Made by a program: the position numbers and the translations under genes. Of a stretch of DNA of 51,737 nucleotides, positions 44,401 to 50,583 are shown piece by piece. The notes under the pieces were generated by a model. It had not been told where the DNA came from. It saw only the letters and a program-made list of their open reading frames with translations, and made no database searches. Within the stretch, counting starts at the first letter, position 1. Each line of letters opens with the position of its first letter. Source of the DNA: Sediminibacterium sp. (GTDB lineage: Bacteria; Bacteroidota; Bacteroidia; Chitinophagales; Chitinophagaceae); NCBI GenBank assembly GCA_028687975.1, contig JAQTZD010000010.1, positions 1 to 51,737 of the forward strand. Reading direction: 5' to 3'.

Positions 44401-45081
44401 AGCAGTACCGGAACAGGCAGCTTTGTGCCTTCGGCCACAGATCTTCGGGCAACCTATGTGCCATCCAGTGCGGATATTGCTTCCGGAAATTTCCAGTTGC
44501 AGTTAACTACCACTGATAATGGCAAATGCCTTGCAGTGAGTGATGCGTTGTCTGTAAGTATTGCTCCAGTTCCGGTAGTTGATGCAGGCAAAGACCGCTA
44601 TGTATTTGCCAAAATGCCGTTCACGCTGAGTCCGGTTGTAAGCAGTGATGTACAGTTGTACAAATGGTCTCCGGCACAATACCTGAGCGATCCCAATAGT
44701 AAAAATCCGGTCTTCAGCGGAGAAGAAGATCAGCTGCTTACATTACAGGTAACCAATGGAGAACGTTGTATGTCTGTTGATCAGATCAAACTGGTTGTGC
44801 TTAAACCCATCCGTATCCCCAATGTGTTTTCTCCCAATGGCGATGGTATACACGATTCGTGGATCATTGCAGAACTGTCTAAATATCCTGCAGCAGATGT
44901 ATCTGTTTTTGACCGTTATGGTAAACTGGTATTCCAGGCAAAAGACGGATATGTAAAACCCTGGAACGGCACCTACAATGGCAAACCATTGCCGGTAGCC
45001 ACTTACTATTATATCATCGAGCCTAAGTTTGAGGAATATGTGCAGAAACTATTCTCAGGATCGGTTACGATTCTTCGATAG
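38431..45081 (+). CDS. Giant T9SS-secreted Ig-like repeat protein (gliding/adhesin type, CHU_C C-terminus)
   Basis: A 2216-residue surface or secreted protein. A signal peptide ending LMAQ is followed by a Cys-rich N-terminal domain (bases about 38520-39110), one PKD/Ig-like module (39120-39350), four tandem Ig_7-type repeats of about 80 residues (39361-40320), two spacer modules, a fifth copy (41092-41334), ten further about 80-residue repeats of the type SYQWTGPNGF...VNGCTS (about 41608-44033), two G-D-x-V-C modules (44038-44570) and the type B sorting domain with FSPNGDGIHD and FDRYGKLVF (44815-45081). That last domain targets the protein through the type IX secretion system. Start set at ATG 38431; an in-frame TTG at 38389 exists. 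Role in adhesion or motility is inferred. Confidence 0.93.
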   Translation: MDVVQGSTSCIRALCLLVLLFLSGAGLMAQCGTGTSEIIVVDFSAAKDTSHSIDAERNGTACVGTSGSDKSCIRFNVILNPGSDLLNFSTNQITGASFYSIDCGPLIAIGTPACITGKTSVCISFCKPGSNSVTYTLTASSTIKASADLILRQNCSGTMSVTGVTAATVNWTSVYPSAAGTYNSYLSAVTGATNITVTPQTGAPEYIDYEVSGTGTCTGLRRDTIRVYTVAPMTVSVTPANPTICSGSSVQLTTTVTGGNAPYTYSWNSGETSTSITASVAGIYTVSVNDNTVGCPAVTASALVASSITPDAPTAVGTAVCYGSTATLTATAPGGTYQWFDAASAGNLLTATSAYTTPALSATTTYYVQTTVNGCTSARTAVPVSVTAVPVAPTVAPVTVCEATTATLTATAPGGSYEWFNTASGGTSVGTGSGYISPVLSASTIYYVQTTVSGCTSPRTGVTVTVTPLPANPMANAPAICSGNTGTLTALTPGGTYRWYDAATAGTLLGTGAAFNTPVLLTDATYYLSAEVNGCVSPARTAVSITVNPTPAAPTAAGTTICSGTTASLTATDMGETYRWYTASTGGTLLSTGLGYTTPALAASTTYYVDATSAAGCTGTRTAVLVNVTPFEDPAFTYSGGTFCVSGGSNPTPSIMGAATGVFSATPAGLDINPTSGEISLSTSTVNLYTITFVTGGACNYTSSADVRIINTTPVATFSYVTPMCEMQTNPLPVFAADASAGVFTSGTGLVFNNATTGEIDLTSSAPGTYTIKNEIPAAAGCSGAMATFDIVINPRAIANAGVDQLVCAGTTVDLTGVVSGSASSGSWSLVSGGGSITNQSQLNTQYAPAGGVTQAILQLTTNDPDVAGPCAVATDQVIVSFNPLPASPQVNSPAICSNTNATLTAYAPGGTYKWYDAPAATSAVYTGTTYQTPTLLANTVYYVSATSAASCEGPRTSVTVVVNQRPVVTSASTGAICTATSTDYTITSDIAGSSFLWQRAAVSGISNNVVSGQTTAYIGETLNSILSVPVDVLYNITPSSNGCAGTPFQYRVTVNPIPVAPTAATLGAVCAGQTLTLTTPERTEAAYEWTGPNGFTSLLREPQLLNATLTQAGTYAVTLRVNGCTSVAATTVAVVNPIPSAPLITSTAPVCEGASLQLNASIVVGATYQWTGPNGFGSALQNPMVPNMSQAAGGTYSVSALVNGCSSALRTVVVSVKTIPAAPVIQPVGAICENATLHVGVDAVPGAIYSWSGPLGFSASGQEFQISGITLAMAGTYTATATVNGCTSNNSSVNIPVTPQPALPVAANNSPVCEGASLQLSTPSLAGASYQWTGPNGFTSVAQNPMLTSITQAGKGDYTLAITVNGCTSNGSVTTAVVNSLPGAVQITSSGPACEGQPVSLAADEVPSAVYFWTGPGGLVTSTRLINIPAMSNQYQGIYQVAVNVAGCTGSTSNIELKMIPTPAAPVISPVGIVCEYSTLNVNLATVAGAVYSWTGPSGFSQSSAAVQIDSVTAVHAGMYTANISVSGCKSSNSTVTVAVTPKPSIPVVGNSSPICDGGTLQFNASALTGASYQWTGPNGFTAAVQNPLINGAGVTADGDYVLTVSVNGCASDPAVTKAIVNAVPAVVNITSNGPVCDGQTLRLSADDVKAAVYTWIGPNGFSAAAREIDIPAFNSSKTGEYQVAVAVAGCSGVANSITTSVKPIPAPPVINPVDLVCDGGRLTLSVVTAPGASYQWSGPMNIRGTQPLLTIPVIHPSMAGTYYANVTINGCTSGDRATLVDVLPKPDRPVVVNSDPVCVNDVFQLRASTVTGATYQWRGPGNYFADIPDPVIPSAGLQDTGKYEVTVTVNGCASDTAYTFLHVDIPASTSAGNDQVVCANNPVVYLSGIVQGGTTTGVWSSSGTGRFSSSTTNLSGAYIPSTSDTAAGTVTLFLTSTNNGACRPAVSTVRVTITDAPVANAGSDARVCANDSTVLLNGIVRNVSQVVWSSTGTGSFVPSATDLRATYVPSSADIASGNFQLQLTTTDNGKCLAVSDALSVSIAPVPVVDAGKDRYVFAKMPFTLSPVVSSDVQLYKWSPAQYLSDPNSKNPVFSGEEDQLLTLQVTNGERCMSVDQIKLVVLKPIRIPNVFSPNGDGIHDSWIIAELSKYPAADVSVFDRYGKLVFQAKDGYVKPWNGTYNGKPLPVATYYYIIEPKFEEYVQKLFSGSVTILR
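39361..44033 (+). repeat. Tandem about 240-bp Ig-like coding repeats
   Basis: The coding repeats recur at close to 240 bases. In the first block (39361-40320) neighbouring copies keep long identical stretches: the same 28 bases occur at 39409-39436 and at 39649-39676, exactly 240 apart. In the second block (41608-44033) ten copies share the TATCAGTGGAC..GG core but are more diverged. The five copies of the first kind encode GGTYxWxxA, the ten of the second kind YQWTGPNGF; both kinds end in VNGCTS-like turns whose paired Cys probably form disulfides. Confidence 0.85.
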
Positions 45082-46195
45082 CGGAACTGTTGTTGGATGC
45101 ATATTTCCGTTTTCTTCCCCACCAGATGCAAAAGCCGGTGATGGGTAAACTCGCCGCAATCAGGCTGGCAAAAAACGCCAATAGTTTTCCGGTGATTCCC
45201 CAAATGGCGCCTACATGAATATCATAATTCATCCGGACCAATTTGTCTGCCGTACTTGCATCTTCGTACCTGCCTCCATAACTATCCTCCGCAACCAGTT
45301 CTTTTCCTGTGTATTGATCATAATGAAAATAATCCGAGCGGTAATAGGTACCCGGCAGGTGATTCACCACCACGTCTACAGGGTCGGATTGCGTTGCGGC
45401 AAAATAAACGCCAATGCTTTCATTGGGTTGAACGGTGTCAAGATGCTGTTCCCATAAATGATCCGCCATGTTGAATGTATTGCGGGGTTGTGTGCTGTCC
45501 GAAACCGGATGTTTATGTTCGGCCAGGGTTTCTCCTCCGCTGGAAACCCAGTAAGCAGACCTGGCAAACCATTCAAAGCCAAATACCAGCCCGGTAATGG
45601 CAATGAACACAGCAATCCAGGTTATGTAAAAACCAAGCACCTGGTGCAGGTCGTAGTTTTTCCTGCGCCATTTTGCTGACCATTTTATGGAGAACCTTTG
45701 TTTGCGGGCAGCCTTGTTACGTGGCCACCAGAGTATCAGGCCACTGATGAGCATAAGTAAAAAAATCAGGGTTGCAGAAGCTACAACAGGTTGTCCTACA
45801 GAATGCGGTAGCCATAAATAGAAATGTCCGTCGAGTACGATCCGGAAAAAATCTTTGTTCATGTTTTTGTACTTCAGTACTTCGCCGGTATATGGATTCA
45901 TGAACAGCAGTTCATATTGTTCTTCGTTGTAGTAGGAGGCAATGGCTGCTTTATTCCTGCCAGGGTACTCAATACCAAGCGCTTTGCCAAACTGAAGTTG
46001 TTGGTCGGCAATCGATTTTAATTGGGAAGGAAGCAGGTATGCTTTTTGCCGCGGTTCAACCTGTCTGAATGGTTCTGTTGCATTTCTGATCTCCACTTCA
46101 AAAGCAAGTATGCATCCGGTAATGCCCAGTAATACAATCACCAGCCCGGACATAAGTCCGAGCCAGAGATGTATTTTTACGATTATTTTTTTCAA
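45065..46195 (-). CDS. PepSY-associated TM helix domain protein
   Basis: A 376-residue inner-membrane protein of the PepSY_TM (DUF/COG3182) family with four transmembrane helices: HLWLGLMSGLVIVLLGITG at the N-terminus, two in the middle (about 135-155 and 190-210) and one near the C-terminus (about 345-365), with periplasmic PepSY domains between. Members located beside siderophore receptors are thought to reduce or handle ferric-siderophore iron in the periplasm. It sits 24 bases after the siderophore receptor gene and is cotranscribed with it. Its last 17 bases overlap, tail to tail, the end of the giant T9SS gene. Confidence 0.9.
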   Translation of the reverse strand: MKKIIVKIHLWLGLMSGLVIVLLGITGCILAFEVEIRNATEPFRQVEPRQKAYLLPSQLKSIADQQLQFGKALGIEYPGRNKAAIASYYNEEQYELLFMNPYTGEVLKYKNMNKDFFRIVLDGHFYLWLPHSVGQPVVASATLIFLLMLISGLILWWPRNKAARKQRFSIKWSAKWRRKNYDLHQVLGFYITWIAVFIAITGLVFGFEWFARSAYWVSSGGETLAEHKHPVSDSTQPRNTFNMADHLWEQHLDTVQPNESIGVYFAATQSDPVDVVVNHLPGTYYRSDYFHYDQYTGKELVAEDSYGGRYEDASTADKLVRMNYDIHVGAIWGITGKLLAFFASLIAASLPITGFCIWWGRKRKYASNNSSAIEES

Positions 46196-46219
46196 TGAGT
46201 GAAAGCTTTTTATGATTAC

Positions 46220-48655
46220 TTAAAAACGGTATGCTACACTTAACCTCAGGTTGCGGGGTGCTTCGGTTTGCCAGTAGTAGGCGGCAAGCCAGGAATAGTA
46301 GGAGCCTCCGTACAGATAAGTATTCAGAACGTTGAATACATTGGCTGTTATTTTCAATTTGTCTTTTTCCCAGAACAGACCTGCATCCAGTTTAAAATAA
46401 TCAGGTAGTGGTTTGCTGTTGACTGCAACAGTTTCCCAGAAAGTTTTCCGATCTAACAACCAGGTAAATCCGGCGGAAAATCCAGTTCCTTTCAATGCCC
46501 CATTTCTTATTTTGTAATTGAGCCAGCTGTTCACGGTGTGGTTGGCATATCCCGGAACAATATCACCCACTTTCATGGTGGTGATGCCATCGGCAACCTC
46601 AATTACTTTAGCATTGGTTAATGCGTAGTTGGCAATCAGGCTAAGGTTGTCAGCTATTTTTCCTCTCACATCCAGTTCAACTCCCTGTGCTCTTTTCTTG
46701 CCGAGTACAATGCTAAGTCCTGCTGCAGGCGGACTGTTGGGATCACTGGTTAATTCATTCTTTTTAACAATGCTGTACACAGAAAGGGTAGTATTCCATT
46801 TGCCGCCACCCCAATCTTGTTTAATGCCAAATTCCGTGTTGTTGCCGGTTAGCGGTTTAATATCACCTCCGCCGGCGAGCTTACCGGTTTGCGGAAGAAA
46901 GGCCTGATCGTACAATCCATAGACCGAAGTACTGTTGCTTAAAGAGATGCTTATTCCAATCCGGGGTGTAATATGTTTGGCCTGTTGAATAGGGCCACCC
47001 CATTGAGACTGGTTTACATTGGTATATCTTCCTGCAAGCGTAAGCCTGACACTGTTGTTCCAGAAAGCCATTTCATCCTGAATGTATACACTTGTGTACC
47101 GTTGGTCCATTGAACCGCCGGAAGCAACCGCCCTTGCTTCGAGCGGAGTGCTGTAATTGAAGTTGGGATAGCCGTTTGGAGGAACACCCAGATTGGGGGA
47201 AGCTGTATTGAATTCGGCGCCGACACTATCCATCAGGTGATACTGACTCCAGTCTGCAAAATAGGCTTTGTTGCCAACGTCGATTCCGGAGAGGATGCGG
47301 TGGCGGATTTTCCCGGTATGCATTTCTCCGTTCAGGAAAAACTGCGCCAGGGTCATCTGGCTTTTGGCATCCCAGCTGCTGGCTGCCCGCAGCATGGTTC
47401 CGTTGGCATTCACTGCTGCCGGCCAAAGTGAAGAGCCCTGCTGGCTGTACCTGAAATGCCCCACTTGCGCAGTGAACTTCCAGAGGCTGCTGATCTGGTG
47501 TTGCAGATTGATCAGCATGCTGTGGTCGTTGATGTTGGTGGCGGGCATACCAGCGGGAAGCGAGGTGAAGTTAACAGGGAGAGATGCATAGCCATTGGTG
47601 CCAAACACATAGTAGGAACCCACATCACTCATGTGTGCATGCTGGTACGTGTATTCTGCAGTGATTTTTGTTTTGTTGTCTAGCTGATAAGAGATGACCG
47701 GTGCAAAAACATAGCGGTCGTTGAATTCATTGGCCCGATGCGATTTTTTTTGCTGCGCAGCAAGGTTCAGCCTGTACAGCAATTTACGGTCCTTGCTCAG
47801 AGATCCGTCCAGGTCCAGGGTGGTTCTGAACAGATCGAAGCTGCCAATGGTGAAATTGGCTTCCCCCTTGGTTGTGCCGGTGGGCTTTTTGGTAACGATG
47901 TTGTAAAGACCACTCGGATCGCCGTTGGCCAGCATGAAACCTGCCGGACCCTTCACAAATTCAACCCGTTCTACAAAACTCATGTCTTCTGTAAGCGGCC
48001 CCCAGTAAGAGTTTACAATATTGAATCCGTTTCTGAATGCCGGCAGTTGAGACCCTCTGGAAGTGATCTGTGCATAGAGGTCTCCCCAATGTTCTACCCG
48101 TACAACACCGCTCACATTACGGATTAAACCATCACTCATGCTGATGATTTGCTGGTCGGAGAGAGCCTTGTTGGTAACGATCTGTATGTTTTGAGGCACC
48201 TGCAACAGGGGAGTGCTAAGGCGCAGAGAGGAAGAAGCTGTATTTGATTTGTAGTTTTTGATGCCAGTTTGAATAATCACTTCTTCCAGCTGCTTCTCGG
48301 ATAATTTTAGCTGAAAAGAGCGTTCGGTTGTTTGTCCGGATACAACAAGCGCTTCTGCTTTAATGGTTTCATAACCAACCAGTGAGATCTCCAGTTCGTA
48401 GTTGCCGGGTTGCAGATTGCGTATTACAAAACTTCCGTCTTCAGCGGTTAGCGTACTTCGCTTGCTTCCTTTTATGAGAATGGTTACATACGCAGCAGGT
48501 TTGTTGTCGGAAGTGCTTACAATACCGCTGACGACTCCGGTGCTAATGTTTTCGGGAACACTTTTGTCCGCAAGGCTTCCGGAGAAATTGTTCTGTGCTG
48601 AAACACTGGATAATGAAATGATAATCAATAAAATAAAGAATGAAAATAGTTTCAT
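46220..48655 (-). CDS. TonB-dependent siderophore receptor with carboxypeptidase-regulatory domain
   Basis: An 811-residue outer-membrane receptor. Order: signal peptide (1-20), a CarboxypepD_reg-like beta-sandwich (about 40-115, GIVSTSDNKPAAYVTILI and DGSFVIRNLQPGNYEL), a TonB box-like segment, plug (about 140-265, with LLQVPQNIQIV and VEFVKGPAGFMLANGDPSG) and barrel ending in LRLSVAYRF. The plug and barrel resemble the FhuE/FpvA siderophore family (TIGR01783-like). With the downstream PepSY protein this forms a two-gene ferric-siderophore uptake unit; the siderophore is unknown. The upstream gap carries repeated sites that suggest dedicated regulation. Confidence 0.93.
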   Translation of the reverse strand: MKLFSFFILLIIISLSSVSAQNNFSGSLADKSVPENISTGVVSGIVSTSDNKPAAYVTILIKGSKRSTLTAEDGSFVIRNLQPGNYELEISLVGYETIKAEALVVSGQTTERSFQLKLSEKQLEEVIIQTGIKNYKSNTASSSLRLSTPLLQVPQNIQIVTNKALSDQQIISMSDGLIRNVSGVVRVEHWGDLYAQITSRGSQLPAFRNGFNIVNSYWGPLTEDMSFVERVEFVKGPAGFMLANGDPSGLYNIVTKKPTGTTKGEANFTIGSFDLFRTTLDLDGSLSKDRKLLYRLNLAAQQKKSHRANEFNDRYVFAPVISYQLDNKTKITAEYTYQHAHMSDVGSYYVFGTNGYASLPVNFTSLPAGMPATNINDHSMLINLQHQISSLWKFTAQVGHFRYSQQGSSLWPAAVNANGTMLRAASSWDAKSQMTLAQFFLNGEMHTGKIRHRILSGIDVGNKAYFADWSQYHLMDSVGAEFNTASPNLGVPPNGYPNFNYSTPLEARAVASGGSMDQRYTSVYIQDEMAFWNNSVRLTLAGRYTNVNQSQWGGPIQQAKHITPRIGISISLSNSTSVYGLYDQAFLPQTGKLAGGGDIKPLTGNNTEFGIKQDWGGGKWNTTLSVYSIVKKNELTSDPNSPPAAGLSIVLGKKRAQGVELDVRGKIADNLSLIANYALTNAKVIEVADGITTMKVGDIVPGYANHTVNSWLNYKIRNGALKGTGFSAGFTWLLDRKTFWETVAVNSKPLPDYFKLDAGLFWEKDKLKITANVFNVLNTYLYGGSYYSWLAAYYWQTEAPRNLRLSVAYRF

Positions 48656-48692
48656 GAATCAAATAGATTAGCTGATGATTAAGATGGTCTGT

Positions 48693-48814
48693 GAAGCAAT
48701 GCTTTAGAAGCAAAGGCTTTACAGGGCGCGAAACTATTTGAAGCAAACGGAGTACATCGTAGCAATCGGGAAATCTCTTTTCGCAAACGGGAAAGATATC
48801 TTGCGAAGCAATGC
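48693..48814. promoter_or_regulatory. Repeat-rich control region upstream of the siderophore receptor
   Basis: Within the 164-base gap 48656-48819 several short direct repeats share a GCAA core. GCAAWCGGGAAA occurs at 48762-48773 and 48783-48794, 21 bases apart; a weaker copy (GCAAACGGAGTA) lies at 48743-48754, 19 bases away. GAAGCAATGCTTTA (48693-48706) is directly followed by GAAGCAAAGGCTTTA (48707-48721), and GAAGCAATGC recurs at 48805-48814. Spacing near two helical turns suits a regulator that binds one face of the DNA, for example an AraC-type activator. TCTATTTG on the minus strand (48667 to 48660) is a seven-of-eight -7 box, but only four bases from the ATG. Confidence 0.5.
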
Positions 48815-48819
48815 GCTAA

Positions 48820-49596
48820 TTAAATGGTGTGCAGATCAGGCAGTTTAGCCCAGGCGTAAGGTTCGTTTTTTTGTTTTTCATGCGGATGTGGTTTGGTTCC
48901 TCTGATGGTATATACTGTATGGTAGTCCAGTTCATCGTTGGATATTTCATAAGCCAGCAACTGCCGGTATCTTTCTTCGTTTAAGTTATCCAGCCATTCA
49001 TGGGCCATATTGAGCGGTAAGAAAAGTGGCATTCGGCCGGCATTGTTTCCACTGTTGTGTATCTGTTGCATCAGGCTGTTGGCAGCTCTTGTAACCATCG
49101 TAAAGCTGAAGCGTTTGATGAGTTCGCCGGTATTCAGATCCGGTAGTTCCGTAACAGAGTAAAGGCCGGGTAAAAAGAAAACAGGAGAAGCTTTCATGTG
49201 GATATAGTAAGGAACTTTTTTACTCCATCCCCTGATCTCACGATGTTCGTAAATGCCAGACACAGGAATCAGGCACCTGCGTTCCCTGATCTTAAACCAA
49301 TAGGAGGTAGGATCATTGAGAATTCTTTCACTGCGCGCATTCAGCATAGAAGCACGTTGCCGAACAAATTGCATTTCGTTTTGAATATAGTAGGGGATGC
49401 ATCCCCATTCCATCCTATGTACATGTAGTTGCTGATCGGATCTGTTTCTGTATACAATCGGATGTGCAGTGAATGCGTGCCCTTTGATGTGAACGGAAGC
49501 CTCTGTATCTAATTCCACTCCCTCATCAAATTCGAGATTCGGAAAATAATCGGCAAGCGAACTTAGGTTGGCCGTAAAAGAAATATCACAACACAT
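48820..49596 (-). CDS. SOS response-associated peptidase family protein (SRAP/YedK/HMCES)
   Basis: An SRAP-domain protein that covalently traps abasic sites in single-stranded DNA. I set the start at the ATG 49596, three codons inside the longest frame, because removal of that Met exposes Cys2, the residue that forms the thiazolidine crosslink; the longer start would bury it. N86 (LNARSE), E117 (GIYEH) and H180 (QIHNSG, with RMPLFL after it) match the other active-site residues. At 258 residues the length is normal. It begins two bases after the stop of the upstream unknown gene, so the pair is cotranscribed. Confidence 0.92.
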   Translation of the reverse strand: MCCDISFTANLSSLADYFPNLEFDEGVELDTEASVHIKGHAFTAHPIVYRNRSDQQLHVHRMEWGCIPYYIQNEMQFVRQRASMLNARSERILNDPTSYWFKIRERRCLIPVSGIYEHREIRGWSKKVPYYIHMKASPVFFLPGLYSVTELPDLNTGELIKRFSFTMVTRAANSLMQQIHNSGNNAGRMPLFLPLNMAHEWLDNLNEERYRQLLAYEISNDELDYHTVYTIRGTKPHPHEKQKNEPYAWAKLPDLHTI

Positions 49597-49598
49597 GC

Positions 49599-50099
49599 TT
49601 AGCATTTTTCAAGGTTGCTTAACCGGATTTCCAGTTTTTTTGAACCATGTTCCAAATGAACGTATAACTCCCCAAATATACATACTAACTGGGGCCTGAG
49701 TTGATCATCGTACCCCACGCGCCAGTTGGTTTTTGATTTGATGTAGCGAAGCAAAGGATCCTTGAACCGATGGTTGATCTGTTTTTCTACTACCCATTTG
49801 TTTTTGATGATGGCAAACCAAAGCCTGTACGGAGAATTTGTATACAGCATGGATTGCAGTTTTGCCCGGTGTGCGGGAAGGTTCAGTTGAATGATTGCGG
49901 CAAATTTATCTTTCAATACAAGCCGGTGCTTGCGCGCCAGTTCCAGGCTTTCATATCCGGTTAAAAGAAGATGGATTTTAGTACCTGCATCTTTTGTAGT
50001 ATCTGCCCTGGAATAGGTTTGTGTAACGAGATAAACCATATTGAGGCGGATTAACCGCTCAATCATAAAAGGTTCAAACTGTATAAAAGGATTGTACAT
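49599..50099 (-). CDS. Hypothetical protein coupled to the SRAP gene
   Basis: I do not recognise this 166-residue protein. It is soluble, rich in K, R, L and Y, without signal peptide or membrane helix; the basic character and stretches such as LELARKHRLVLKDKF are compatible with nucleic-acid binding, but no motif confirms it. Its stop lies two bases before the start of the SRAP gene, and a promoter-like box sits 19 bases upstream of its own start, so it is the first gene of a two-gene unit. A link to DNA repair is inferred only from position. Confidence 0.72.
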   Translation of the reverse strand: MYNPFIQFEPFMIERLIRLNMVYLVTQTYSRADTTKDAGTKIHLLLTGYESLELARKHRLVLKDKFAAIIQLNLPAHRAKLQSMLYTNSPYRLWFAIIKNKWVVEKQINHRFKDPLLRYIKSKTNWRVGYDDQLRPQLVCIFGELYVHLEHGSKKLEIRLSNLEKC

Positions 50100-50118
50100 G
50101 GCAGTGTTCCAACAGCAG

Positions 50119-50126
50119 CAAAGGTA
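50119..50126 (-). promoter_or_regulatory. Exact minus-strand -7 box (TACCTTTG)
   Basis: Reading leftwards, TACCTTTG is a perfect TAnnTTTG match 19 bases upstream of the ATG at 50099. TTTA about 20 bases further upstream on the same strand may serve as the -33 element. It should drive the two-gene unit with the SRAP gene. Confidence 0.45.
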
Positions 50127-50172
50127 GGGGTTTTAATTTGTTTTGCTAAAATATTTAGTAATTTATCTAAAC

Positions 50173-50370
50173 ATGTTGCAGAGGTTGAGGTCCAGACCCC
50201 ATCTGGTTAAATTGCTTGAACAGGGCGCTATCCCGTTTCATAAAGTAGGGAAGCATCGCCGCGTGAAACTGAAAGACCTGCAGACTTATGAAGGAAGACA
50301 ACAGTCTATACGAAACCGCGAACTGGATTTTCTTGTCAAACAAGGACAGGGACTAAACATGGGGTATTAA
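50173..50370 (+). pseudogene. Truncated HTH (excisionase/MerR-type) antitoxin-like gene
   Basis: The 65-residue product matches the C-terminal part of the excisionase-type HTH antitoxins that pair with PIN toxins: SRPHLVKLLEQGAIPFHKVG and HRRVKLKDLQTYE (DNA-recognition helix and wing), then the usual tail ELDFLVKQ..LNMGY. The first half, with the helix that normally precedes SRP, is missing or scrambled, and the remaining start is an ATG immediately before the truncated domain. It may still be translated but is unlikely to bind DNA normally. The truncated toxin starts four bases after its stop. Confidence 0.6.
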
Positions 50371-50374
50371 AAGT

Positions 50375-50499
50375 ATGACTGTTCTACTGGATGCCAATAC
50401 ACTTTACCCCGCGCCGATACGCGATATCCTGTTGAGCATGGCCGACAGAAAGCTCTTTCAGCTCAAGTGGTCTGATGAAATCAATAATGGATCGCTATA
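50375..50499 (+). pseudogene. Truncated PIN-domain toxin remnant
   Basis: The first 39 codons read as the start of a PIN-domain ribonuclease (VLLDANTLYPAPIRDILL, with the first catalytic Asp, then LKWSDEINN), which in intact relatives is about 180 residues long. After INN, a one-base loss would explain why W-I-A lies in the +1 frame (TGGATCGCT), and that frame stops at once. The rest of the PIN fold, with the remaining acidic residues, is gone; the original frame runs on to 50602 as unrelated residues. It is therefore an inactive toxin fragment in the expected place behind its antitoxin remnant. Confidence 0.62.
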
Positions 50500-50583
50500 T
50501 AAGTATTCCTTCGATCTCCTGTTTCCATTTCTTAAACCCGTTCAGGTCTGCTTGGAAATCATTTTGAGCAATTTGTTTTTAGA

